Origin: JBHIFB01 sp046760905
GTDB lineage: Bacteria; Gemmatimonadota; CAZMKB01
NCBI GenBank assembly: GCA_046760905.1
Contig: JBHIFB010000022.1
Coordinates: 1-30,596, forward strand
Reading direction: 5' to 3'
DNA length: 30,596 bases
In this document: positions 6,736-14,855 of the stretch, one piece after another
Layout: each line of letters opens with the position of its first letter
Numbering within the stretch: the stretch's first letter is position 1
Made by a program: the position numbers and the translations under genes
Notes under the pieces: model-generated
Database searches by the model: none
What the model was told of the DNA's origin: nothing
Seen by the model: only the letters and a program-made list of their open reading frames with translations

Positions 6736-9516
6736 TCACTGGTAGAGGAAGATCATGGAATAGACGATTAAAATGATGATGAAGATGCCGATTGATAGAC
6801 AGGTCAGTCCAAACACTTTGGCCAGCTTCTCGAACCAGCCTGCCGGTGGTTCGGTGAGCTTTTTCTTGATCGTCCTTGTTCTCATCAAATGCACGTATTC
6901 CCGCGGCCTGTCCTCCTTAAGCTCCTCCAGAGGGACGCGACCAGTGAATATAACCGGATCCATCGGGAATTTCTCCGGTCTGAAATGCGTGTTGAAGAAA
7001 TGGATAGTGAATATGAAACCGGTGGCAAGCAGCGCCTCGTCGCTGTGTATGATAGTTGCTACGTTGATCAGCCAACCGGGGATACCGAGCAGATTGGTGA
7101 AGAACTCTGAAAACCAGAGCAGAAGGCCGCTGCTGCCGATCACGGTCACTCCCCAGAACACGGCAAAGTAATCAAATTTTTCCCAGTAGGTCCATCTTCC
7201 ATACCGAGGGCGAGATCCTATCCCCAAAAACCATTTCACCGTTTGCCAGAATTCGATGAGATCCCTCTTTTGGAATACCAGTGTGTCTTCACTCGAAAGC
7301 ATCCGGCGGAGCGGGATCCTCTGTTTGCGCTTCTTGTTGAAAAGATATCCAAGATGGATGAAAAAGTAAGTAAACGTGATGATGGCGGCCATCCGGTGTA
7401 CAAAGCCCGTTACTTCGTATCCCCCCATGATCTTCGAGAGTGTCTGGAAGACGCTTACACCTGAAAACTTGATAGTCATTCCGGTAATGGCCAGTGAGAG
7501 AAAACTTACTATCACGAGCAGGTGCAGAAAACGGGATATCGTATCAAACCGTTCATAGTAAGGCCCCTGGCTCACATGAACAGCCCTGGTTTTGCCGCGG
7601 TTTTCCCTGAGGGCTTTAGGGAGCCAGAGGATCGTGTGTGTTCCGAAGAACGTGAGGGTGGCCGCAAGGAGAATTGTCATGCTCCAGAAAGTATAATAGA
7701 GATACGGATATTTCGATTTGTTGTGATGCGTGGCGTGGGTTAGGTATCCGACGAATTTCCTGTTGGAGTTCGGGTGGCATTTCTTACAGGTATTGACCAC
7801 GTTCTCATGACTCAGAGTCGAACCTATGTCGGACGGAGCCAAGATGTTGTGAGCCCCATGACAATCGTAGCACTTGGCTGTCCTTGCGGAGCCGAGCTTC
7901 GACACCTTGCCGTGAAAAGTTTCGAAGTAGGTTTCCGCCACCTCCATATGGCATTTACCACATTTCTCCAAGATGTCCTGACGGAATTCGCTCAGGTCCA
8001 CTCTCTTTATCGTATGCGATAGATGGCAATCATTACATACAGGCAACTTTTTATCTGTTTCAGTCACCAGAGAACTGTGAACGCTGTGCTTGAATTCCTC
8101 GTATATTCCAAGATGACATTTTGCGCATGTGGTTGCGATGTTGTCGGGATGTACCGTAGAGCGAGGGTCTATCACAGGCAACTCACGATGGGATGTATGG
8201 CAATCCACACAGGTGGCGGTGACCATCAATCCACTCTGCAGCAATCCCTTGCCGTGAATGCTCATTGTGTATTTCTTTATTATTTCATGATCCTCCCCCC
8301 TATATGCCACCGCCGCCTTCTGCCCCTCGCGGTGGCATCTCCCGCAGAGATCAGGAATATTCCGTGAGAAGGTGAGAGAAGTAAGATCTTTTTTTGATTT
8401 CGTGTCGTGGATACCGTGGCAATCAGTACAGTAAGGAGCGATAGGATTTCCCTGAGCGTGGTATGTTCCATGCTGGCTTATCTGGTAATCCTCGACCTGT
8501 TCCGAGTGGCACATCGAGCAATCCACCTTACCGCTGTTTTTACATACGGGATCACGCGAATTACTCACGTTTGTATGACACTTGATACATGAATTAACTC
8601 CATGAACTGATTGCTTGTGTTCCTCCTCGTCGACATAGAGTGATATCTCTTTACCATCTACGTTCTTGGTCAGATCCGTTCTGGAATGACAATCCATGCA
8701 AAGCCCGTCGGGAAAACTCTCTTCGTAGAATACACGCCGCACATTGTGCGGCTGATGGCAGTCAATGCAGACCGGTATCTCATGTGGTTTCTTCTCCCAC
8801 AGCTCACCCCTGATTACTTTCAGATGTACTAGTTCAATCTGTGCATGGCACTTAGTGCAAGTACGAGCAATGTTGTGGCGGTTGATGGTGGATGCCGGAT
8901 CTTCGTGTGGAAGAATGTCGTGGTAGGAATGACAGCTGGTGCAAACTGCGGTGACGATTAATCCTCTCCTGAAAAGACCGTCACCATGAATCGATTGTGA
9001 ATAGTCCTCCAGTACGTGTCTCTCATCGATATCCTTGAGCTGGGATACCAGTGTGCCCTCCTTGTGGCAGGAACCACATAGGGAGGGGATGTTCATCACG
9101 TAGGTCTTCGATCTTTCATCGGTTGCCGGCAGGATATCATGCTCACCATGGCATGTGGTACATGTCGGGGCCAGATATTTACCTTGCCTGAGGGCATGGC
9201 CGTGTAAACTCTTCTCGAATTTCGAGGCAGCAACGTCGTGACAGACCGCACACTGGACCTTCTCCAGCCTCTCAGGATGTGGAAGATCGTCTGGATCCGT
9301 ATCATAATGGCAGGACGTGCATCCCAGATCGGCATGGGCACTCCTGGCGAATGCATCCCCGTCGACATAGAGCGACACAATTTGTCCATTCCTCTCTGTG
9401 ATGAAATCCCGCTCACCATGGCAATCCAGGCATATTTCATCACCCATTCCATCCGAAGGATAGACTAGAAGAAAACCAACTGCAACGAGGATAAATGTTT
9501 TATTATTTATATTCAT
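6736..9516 (-). CDS. 19-heme cytochrome c fused to a cytochrome b membrane domain
   Basis: The ATG at 9516 starts a 926-residue protein with a signal peptide (MNINNKTF and a hydrophobic core ending LVYPSDGMG). An upstream TTG at 9591 would put 25 mostly polar residues in front and is rejected. Nineteen CxxCH sites occupy about residues 30-600. They read as two successive eight-heme modules and a final three-heme module, each eight-heme module opening with CxDCH and a xISLYVD strand. Six membrane spans follow (about 603-630, 664-680, 707-725, 782-800, 826-843, 902-925). The first five match the b-type domain of the 11-heme paralog, with conserved GFVHRM and IHFFNTHF histidines; the sixth is an extra C-terminal anchor. 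It is expected to be an inner-membrane quinone/periplasm electron-transfer protein. It is transcribed alone, convergent with the paralog's transcription unit. Confidence 0.85.
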   Translation of the reverse strand: MNINNKTFILVAVGFLLVYPSDGMGDEICLDCHGERDFITERNGQIVSLYVDGDAFARSAHADLGCTSCHYDTDPDDLPHPERLEKVQCAVCHDVAASKFEKSLHGHALRQGKYLAPTCTTCHGEHDILPATDERSKTYVMNIPSLCGSCHKEGTLVSQLKDIDERHVLEDYSQSIHGDGLFRRGLIVTAVCTSCHSYHDILPHEDPASTINRHNIARTCTKCHAQIELVHLKVIRGELWEKKPHEIPVCIDCHQPHNVRRVFYEESFPDGLCMDCHSRTDLTKNVDGKEISLYVDEEEHKQSVHGVNSCIKCHTNVSNSRDPVCKNSGKVDCSMCHSEQVEDYQISQHGTYHAQGNPIAPYCTDCHGIHDTKSKKDLTSLTFSRNIPDLCGRCHREGQKAAVAYRGEDHEIIKKYTMSIHGKGLLQSGLMVTATCVDCHTSHRELPVIDPRSTVHPDNIATTCAKCHLGIYEEFKHSVHSSLVTETDKKLPVCNDCHLSHTIKRVDLSEFRQDILEKCGKCHMEVAETYFETFHGKVSKLGSARTAKCYDCHGAHNILAPSDIGSTLSHENVVNTCKKCHPNSNRKFVGYLTHATHHNKSKYPYLYYTFWSMTILLAATLTFFGTHTILWLPKALRENRGKTRAVHVSQGPYYERFDTISRFLHLLVIVSFLSLAITGMTIKFSGVSVFQTLSKIMGGYEVTGFVHRMAAIITFTYFFIHLGYLFNKKRKQRIPLRRMLSSEDTLVFQKRDLIEFWQTVKWFLGIGSRPRYGRWTYWEKFDYFAVFWGVTVIGSSGLLLWFSEFFTNLLGIPGWLINVATIIHSDEALLATGFIFTIHFFNTHFRPEKFPMDPVIFTGRVPLEELKEDRPREYVHLMRTRTIKKKLTEPPAGWFEKLAKVFGLTCLSIGIFIIILIVYSMIFLYQ

Positions 9517-9602
9517 TCTAAAGGACGAAACCTCACCAGGGAGAAAACGGAATCGTCCATCTACTTTCCAATTTGAGTCTACGCATAGCAACCGGGATTT
9601 TT

Positions 9603-9631
9603 AAGTTATTACCAGGATCCCCCATTGTCAA
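9603..9631 (-). promoter_or_regulatory. candidate promoter of the 19-heme cytochrome gene
   Basis: On the minus strand an exact TTGACA (9631-9626) is followed after 17 bases by TAACTT (9608-9603), a poor -10 box. It lies about 85 bases upstream of the ATG at 9516. The weak -10 suggests that an activator may be needed, or that the site is spurious. Confidence 0.35.
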
Positions 9632-9803
9632 TGTGTGTAAGGGGATGAGTTTTCCCGTATTACAGGATCGGGGTGTGTTCCTCAAGAGAGAGTCTTTCGG
9701 GTTTCATTCGGCATGTAGATAACGAACCTTCCTAGGATAAGGGGAGTGTTCACTTTGCGAGTCGGTCGGATTGGGTACCGGTCTTAGCTACAGAAGCCTC
9801 ATA

Positions 9804-10307
9804 TCAGCAGTCATTAGGACGATATATTTTCTGCATCAGATGCACATCCAAGAGTCGCCCGAATTTCCTGCCGACCTCTCTCATCACACCGATATGTTCG
9901 AATCCCTGTGATTCATGAAGCCGTATACTCGCCTCATTCCCCTCCGCTATTCGGGCAATGACTGTGTGAAGCCCAGCTCGCTCACCCTCCTTCAATATAG
10001 CTTCCATTAGCTCACCACCGATCCCCTCACCCCGATTTTCTTCCCTCACATATAAGGAGATTTCTGCGGTATCAGAATACGCACACCTGTCGGACCATTC
10101 GCTGAGTGAAGCCCATCCGCATACTGTACCATCCTGTTCTGCTACCAGTATGGGATATCTGGGACCGTGTCTCTCGAACCAGTCTCTCTGCTCTTTGAGA
10201 GTTTTTATCCTGGTATCGAAGGTAGCCACGGTTGTGAGAATCGCTTCATTGTATATTTCAGTGATGGCTACCAGATCCTCCAGGGTTGCTCTTCTTACTG
10301 TAACCAT
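9804..10307 (-). CDS. GNAT acetyltransferase, phosphinothricin / MnaT-like
   Basis: A 167-residue single-domain GNAT protein. The N-terminus (MVTVRRATLEDLVAITEIYN, then ATFDTR) is typical of the Pat/Bar and YncA/MnaT branch, which acetylates free amino acids such as methionine derivatives or phosphinothricin. The acetyl-CoA pyrophosphate loop is ENRGEGIGGELM near residue 94. A C-terminal strand motif HESQGFEHIGVMREVG is also diagnostic. The start is ATG 10307. It lies 38 bases downstream of the methyltransferase gene on the same strand, so the two may share a transcript. The substrate is not determined by the sequence. Confidence 0.8.
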   Translation of the reverse strand: MVTVRRATLEDLVAITEIYNEAILTTVATFDTRIKTLKEQRDWFERHGPRYPILVAEQDGTVCGWASLSEWSDRCAYSDTAEISLYVREENRGEGIGGELMEAILKEGERAGLHTVIARIAEGNEASIRLHESQGFEHIGVMREVGRKFGRLLDVHLMQKIYRPNDC

Positions 10308-10345
10308 CGTTCATTACATCCAGTCATGCTCAATTCAATCCTACG

Positions 10346-11047
10346 TCAAGCCGTTGAGGATGCGGTTTTCTTCTCAGGAGTAATTTCACAGAAGATGCTC
10401 GATTCGTCCACCTCAATGATCTGAAAATCCACATTGAATCCAGTCACTATTGACACGAACCGCTCTGGATTCACAGTGGTTGCCTTGAAACCGTCCTTGC
10501 AGATGATCACACCATTGCCGGTTTTCTCATGGTCTATCTCTCCCAAAAGGCCCGCTTCCGACTGAAGCCTGAACCATTCGAGTCTGTGCTCCCAGAACCT
10601 CTCTGAATAACTCGAAAAAAGTATCGTCGCAGCCGGCTTCGCGACCCGAATGCTCTCCCCGATCAATTCCCTCTGACTCACGTGGAAGGCTGAGATGCCG
10701 TTCTGAATACATACAACCCGGTCGAATACCCCATCAGAGAATCCAAGCCGGATTGCATCCATCCGCAGAAGGAAGCAATTCGGTGTGTCTCTGAGCAGTT
10801 CTCTTCCCATGAATAGACTGGTAAGCGAGGTGTCGATACCGATGACACACGAAGCTTTTTCGGCAAGTCGAGGGAGTATGCGTCCGTAACCACACCCCAG
10901 TTCCAGTACCCGGTCCCCTGACATAATATACCCTGCCACATGATCCACTTCGGCCTCAAGATACTGTTTAACCCGGGGTGGTGCGATATCATAGGCCTGT
11001 TTCAACCGACCGGCTGAGAGCTTATCGCTGTAATAGTCGCCTCTCAT
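10346..11047 (-). CDS. class I SAM-dependent methyltransferase
   Basis: A 233-residue Rossmann-fold methyltransferase. Motif I is VLELGCGYGRILPRL (about residue 48), motif II the acidic VIGIDTS, and motif IV-like FDRVVCIQNGISAF. The C-terminal third has the mixed strands of a substrate lid. There is no signal peptide, so it is cytoplasmic. The ATG at 11047 is preceded by AGGA eight bases upstream. Nothing in the sequence shows the acceptor: small molecules, quinones and proteins all remain possible. It is separated by 90 bases from the symporter gene upstream and runs into the GNAT gene. Confidence 0.75.
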   Translation of the reverse strand: MRGDYYSDKLSAGRLKQAYDIAPPRVKQYLEAEVDHVAGYIMSGDRVLELGCGYGRILPRLAEKASCVIGIDTSLTSLFMGRELLRDTPNCFLLRMDAIRLGFSDGVFDRVVCIQNGISAFHVSQRELIGESIRVAKPAATILFSSYSERFWEHRLEWFRLQSEAGLLGEIDHEKTGNGVIICKDGFKATTVNPERFVSIVTGFNVDFQIIEVDESSIFCEITPEKKTASSTA

Positions 11048-11137
11048 TCAACTTCCTGTGCCGGAGAATGCGTTAGATAGGCTCATAAAATAGCATTAGC
11101 TCTTCATTCGCGAAAAACCAAACCACGATTGCTCCCG

Positions 11138-12484
11138 TCACGATCGAAGTAGAATGTCCAGGTGTTTCCTCGTTTCGCTAATGATCACTCCCGAAAGTCC
11201 CAAGAGACCGATGAGGTTTGGCGCCGCCATCAGACCATTCATCACATCGGCAAGTGCCCAGACGAGATCCAGTTTCATCACAGCCCCCACAAACACGACG
11301 ATTGTGAAGAGGAGACGGTAGGGTTTCACGGATCTCTCACCGAGCAGAAACTCTATGGATTTCTCCCCGTAGTAACTCCAGCCCAGCAGCGTTGAATAAG
11401 CAAAGAAGATGAGTCCTAGGGTTACGATGAAACCCCCTGTCCCCGGGATGCCTGCCTCGAAAGCGCTCCCCGTCAGCTCGGCCCCATTCAATCCCGACAG
11501 CCACTCGCCGGATATGAGGATCACCATGCCGGTCAATGAACACACGATTATTGTATCGATGAAAGTCTGCGTCATCGATACCAGCGCTTGCGACACCGGA
11601 TTTTTCGTCATTGCAGCGGCCGCAGCAATCGGAGAGCTTCCGAGGCCGGATTCGTTTGAGAATACCCCCCTGGCAATCCCCATCCTTATCGTCATCATGA
11701 CGGTCGATCCCACAAATCCTCCGGCGGCTGCAGTCGGAGTAAAGGCAGAACGCATGATTGTGAAAAAGATACCGGGGACAAGCTCAAGGCTAGTTATGAT
11801 GATGTATAATGCTCCCATTACATAGAAGAAGATCATGAAAGGAACGAAGACCTGGGTGACCCTCCCGATTGACTTCACTCCGCCTACGATGACGAGGCCT
11901 GTTAAGATGGACAGTACGATACCGGTCGCTATGGGAGGAATCCCGGATGTGGCCAGGACAGCATCGGCAACGGAATTCGATTGAACCATGTTACCGATCC
12001 CGAAGGCGGATATCGAGGCGAATACTGCGAAAAGAGTTCCTAGCCACTTCCATCCAAGGCCCTTCGAGATATAGTACATTGGTCCGCCGCTCATAGTACC
12101 TAACGCGTCTACCCGCCGGTACTTAACGGCGAGAACGGCCTCGGAGTATTTGGTGGCCATACCGAAAAGACCGGTTATCCACATCCAGAACAGTGCCCCC
12201 GGTCCACCAGCCACTATGGCAGTAGCTACGCCGGCGATGTTCCCGGTTCCAACAGTGGCTGCGAGGGCAGTCATGAGTGCCTGGAAGTGAGTAATGTCTC
12301 CCGGCGCTCCTTCTTCCTTCCTTTTAATGAGCGCCAGCTTGAGGGAGGGGAGGAGAGTGGTGATCTGCAGTCCCCGGAGTGAGATAGTGAGGTATACTCC
12401 GGTCCCGACAAGGAGAATGAGGAGGGGGAGTCCCCACACTGCATCACTGATTTGAACGAGCTGTTCAGTAAAGAGATCGATCAA
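11138..12484 (-). CDS. AGCS-family sodium:alanine/glycine symporter
   Basis: A 448-residue integral membrane protein with about 11 spans. It carries the AGCS signatures: ISLRGLQ near the N-terminus, ALAATVGTGNIAGVATAI, then GGPGALFWMWITGLFGMATKYSE, LGTMSGGPMYYI, and GIARGVFSNESGLGSSP. These proteins import alanine or glycine with Na+. The start is a TTG at 12484 with AGGGG just upstream; no ATG is available near the correct N-terminus. It begins 17 bases after the small CPICH gene ends and is probably the last gene of that operon. Confidence 0.9.
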   Translation of the reverse strand: MIDLFTEQLVQISDAVWGLPLLILLVGTGVYLTISLRGLQITTLLPSLKLALIKRKEEGAPGDITHFQALMTALAATVGTGNIAGVATAIVAGGPGALFWMWITGLFGMATKYSEAVLAVKYRRVDALGTMSGGPMYYISKGLGWKWLGTLFAVFASISAFGIGNMVQSNSVADAVLATSGIPPIATGIVLSILTGLVIVGGVKSIGRVTQVFVPFMIFFYVMGALYIIITSLELVPGIFFTIMRSAFTPTAAAGGFVGSTVMMTIRMGIARGVFSNESGLGSSPIAAAAAMTKNPVSQALVSMTQTFIDTIIVCSLTGMVILISGEWLSGLNGAELTGSAFEAGIPGTGGFIVTLGLIFFAYSTLLGWSYYGEKSIEFLLGERSVKPYRLLFTIVVFVGAVMKLDLVWALADVMNGLMAAPNLIGLLGLSGVIISETRKHLDILLRS

Positions 12485-12501
12485 GAGACCCCTGCCGGTG
12501 A

Positions 12502-12705
12502 TTACGTGAGTCTAACCCTCTTCGCTTTCCTGGGACCCTTCCCCCTGCTCTTTCTCTCTATCCTCTCTATCTCTTTGTCTATCAGCTCTCTTATAGCCAG
12601 AAGTAACTCTTTCCTGGCATTCAGCAGGTGTCTATCGGCCTCTGAGAAATGTGACATGAGGTGACAGATTGGGCACAGTCCGGCGAATAGATCGCCATCT
12701 TTCAT
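12502..12705 (-). CDS. small CPICH-motif protein coupled to the ArsA-like ATPase
   Basis: A 67-residue protein not recognised with certainty. The N-terminal quarter has CPICH (Cys11, Cys14, His15) followed by LMSHF, and the rest is an amphipathic helix of charged residues (ARKELLLAIRELIDKEIERI) ending in a very basic tail. There is no signal peptide, so the literal CxxCH is more likely a metal-binding knuckle than a c-heme site. The ATG overlaps the TGA of the ATPase gene by four bases (ATGA) and has a strong AGGAGG at 12715-12720, nine bases away. The tight coupling suggests it works with the ATPase, perhaps as a cofactor or adaptor; this is inference. From memory, small CPxC helix proteins also accompany ArsA-like genes in actinobacteria, which I cannot verify here. 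Confidence 0.7.
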   Translation of the reverse strand: MKDGDLFAGLCPICHLMSHFSEADRHLLNARKELLLAIRELIDKEIERIERKSRGKGPRKAKRVRLT

Positions 12706-13889
12706 GCTGACTTACCTCCTTTTCTGCCGCCAGCGAACCTGACGGTAAGCAATCCCTTCGCGAGTTTCGCTTCCTTTATCTCCAGACCGACAAGACTCCT
12801 CGGGAGGAATATATTCCTTCTGAAACCACCCAGTGAGATGATTATCTCCTCCCCCCGTATCCACACATCAACGTCCTTCCTCGAGACAAAAGGAAGCATC
12901 AGTTTCATCAGGTAATCATTCTCATCCTCGAATATCTCTATAGGTTTATCGGTGAAAAATATCTTCGTTGGATCTTCCTCTTCGAACACATCCTTCGCCA
13001 GGCTATTCAAGAGTTTTACACCGACGACTTCCGTATCCTGTAATCCGGCTTCGAAGATTGGTAAAGGGTCGAAGCATTCACGGGCGAGCTTTATGTGTCT
13101 CTTCTGAACCAACTTCCAGTTGTCAAAATGGGAGTCACTCACACCTTCCGGTATGATTCTGTTCATGACGATACAGTCTACAGAAAAACCGAAGAGACTA
13201 AGGTATGTGTATACCCTCTGGCTCTCCTTTATCACCATCTTTTCAGGATTCATCACGATCCTTATCGTACTCACGCTTGGGTCGCTTAGGACATGCTTCA
13301 GCCTGTCGATCCTGTGGTAGAGCTCTTCTATCGAGCTGTAGACTTCGTCCTGGGGAAGGGGCATCTTTGTCACCCTCCTCGCCACCGGCCTTACCGCCTT
13401 CATGACCTTTCTCTCTATGTGAAAAAGCCTGGACATGTACCATTCCAATATGTCGGGGAAAGAAAGCATCCTGATGGTGCTCGCGGTAGGGGCGCAATCT
13501 ATTATCGCCACGTCATATTTCTCCTCCTCGACATAATCCATGAGCCTGAGGAGGCTGAAGAGCTCTTCCATACCCGGGAATATGGAGAATTCCTCCGCCA
13601 TAACATCTTCGAAGCCCTGATATTTTAAGAACTTGACTACAAACTCCTGGAGAACTCCCCAGCTTTTCGAGAGTTCTCTGGTGACGTCGATCTCCTGTGC
13701 CCAGAGATTCTTCTTTATTCGCCTAGTATCATAGCCTATCTGAATATCGAAAGAGTCTGATAGACTGTGCGCCATATCGGTGCTGAGAACGACTGTTTTA
13801 TATCCCATTTCAGCAGTCCGTACCGCCGTCGCGGCCGACATGCTCGTTTTCCCCACGCCACCTTTGCCCGTGTAGAGTATTATCCTCAA
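12702..13889 (-). CDS. ArsA/GET3-family ATPase with C-terminal HSP20-like domain
   Basis: A 395-residue cytoplasmic ATPase. The deviant Walker A is GKGGVGKT (8-15), followed by STDMAHSLSDSFD (switch I region) and IIDCAPTASTIRML (switch II). The last 70 or so residues form the small beta domain seen in bacterial ArsA-like proteins (PF17886 type): LPFVSRKDVDVWIRGEE, IIISLGGFRRNIFLPRS, LAKGLLTVRFAGG. The paired cysteines that bind arsenite in ArsA, and the CxxC that bridges the GET3 dimer, are not evident, so arsenite export is unlikely. A role in handling membrane or tail-anchored proteins is possible but unproven. TTG 13889 is the start, after GAGGGAAAC. It follows the PfkB gene by 21 bases. 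Confidence 0.8.
   Translation of the reverse strand: MRIILYTGKGGVGKTSMSAATAVRTAEMGYKTVVLSTDMAHSLSDSFDIQIGYDTRRIKKNLWAQEIDVTRELSKSWGVLQEFVVKFLKYQGFEDVMAEEFSIFPGMEELFSLLRLMDYVEEEKYDVAIIDCAPTASTIRMLSFPDILEWYMSRLFHIERKVMKAVRPVARRVTKMPLPQDEVYSSIEELYHRIDRLKHVLSDPSVSTIRIVMNPEKMVIKESQRVYTYLSLFGFSVDCIVMNRIIPEGVSDSHFDNWKLVQKRHIKLARECFDPLPIFEAGLQDTEVVGVKLLNSLAKDVFEEEDPTKIFFTDKPIEIFEDENDYLMKLMLPFVSRKDVDVWIRGEEIIISLGGFRRNIFLPRSLVGLEIKEAKLAKGLLTVRFAGGRKGGKSA
12715..12720 (-). promoter_or_regulatory. strong ribosome binding site for the 67-residue gene
   Basis: AGGAGG nine bases upstream of ATG 12705, inside the 3' end of the ATPase gene. It is the main support that so short an open frame is a real gene. 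Confidence 0.75.
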
Positions 13890-13910
13890 GTTTCCCTCAA
13901 TGTCCCTGGC

Positions 13911-14855
13911 TCACGGTTTCAGACCACTCTCCCGGAAGTATTCATAAAGCCCCGAAGCCCCTTTTGTTGTAGTGCTCAGGGCAGCAGCCTTCACAGCGAA
14001 TGAGAGTGCTTCGCAGCAACCTTCGCCGAGGAGTGATGCCGAGGCGAAGGAAGCGAGAAATACATCACCTGATCCGGTTGGATCGACAGTCCTATCAACT
14101 TCGTATCCATTACGAAACTGCTGGGCCCTTCTCCCATCCGGCTTCACCCACGTGAGAAACGCCCCCAATGCCCCCAGGGTGATCGCTACGATTCCCGGAC
14201 CGTGCTGATGGATCAATGAAGATGCCCTGGTCAAAGAATTAATTAACTCATCACCTTCACCTGCAATTTCCACACCCGTAGAAGTCCTTGCCTCGCTTAC
14301 ATTCATCTGCACGTAATGGAAATTCTTCAGCCACTGCTCCCAGCCGGGAGGCTTTCTCGGATACCTTCCCCCATCCTCCCGCCTACCGAGTAGCAAGCTG
14401 TGGATGTCGGAGAAGATCCTCGCGTGAAACGATCCTGCCAGCCGCTCCATCGTGGAAAGAGAAATTTCCCACCCAGATATGAAGTTTACTATGAGATGGT
14501 CTAACTCATCAAGGCCCTGAATCTCCTCGTATGAGGTCGGCGACACGCCGGCTGTAGAAACTTCCGTCCTCTCCCCCTCACTGTGGTAGTAAAGGTCCAC
14601 CCTGTTGTTCTCGGACTCATCACGAATAGTGTTGACGGTTGACACGTTCGGAAGGTTCTCAAATATTTCCATAATTTCGGTGTGAAGATCCCTCCCAACA
14701 CGGAGAATCGGGACAATCTCGAAATCCTCCGGCAGGAATGCTCGCAACGGAAGGATAGTATAAAGTACTCCACCGAGGGCATCGGTGATTTCCCCGCTGG
14801 CACTGTGAATCCTGTCTTTTATCACCGTCCCTATGACACCGATTTTCCGTCTCAT
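13911..14855 (-). CDS. PfkB-family sugar or nucleoside kinase
   Basis: A 314-residue ribokinase-fold protein. The catalytic and anion-hole motif near the C-terminus is DPTGSGDVFLASFASA, with Ser in place of the usual Ala of GAGD. The N-terminus has the Gly-rich strand GEITDALGGVLYTI. These enzymes phosphorylate sugars, inositol, nucleosides or similar alcohols with ATP. The substrate is not predictable here. The ATG at 14855 overlaps the end of the ROK gene by four bases, so the two kinases are translationally coupled and may act on related sugars. Confidence 0.8.
   Translation of the reverse strand: MRRKIGVIGTVIKDRIHSASGEITDALGGVLYTILPLRAFLPEDFEIVPILRVGRDLHTEIMEIFENLPNVSTVNTIRDESENNRVDLYYHSEGERTEVSTAGVSPTSYEEIQGLDELDHLIVNFISGWEISLSTMERLAGSFHARIFSDIHSLLLGRREDGGRYPRKPPGWEQWLKNFHYVQMNVSEARTSTGVEIAGEGDELINSLTRASSLIHQHGPGIVAITLGALGAFLTWVKPDGRRAQQFRNGYEVDRTVDPTGSGDVFLASFASASLLGEGCCEALSFAVKAAALSTTTKGASGLYEYFRESGLKP

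Noticed and set aside
12661..12675. c-type heme site (CPICH) in the 67-residue protein
   Set aside because: The protein has no signal peptide or membrane segment, so heme attachment in the periplasm is not expected; a metal knuckle is more likely.
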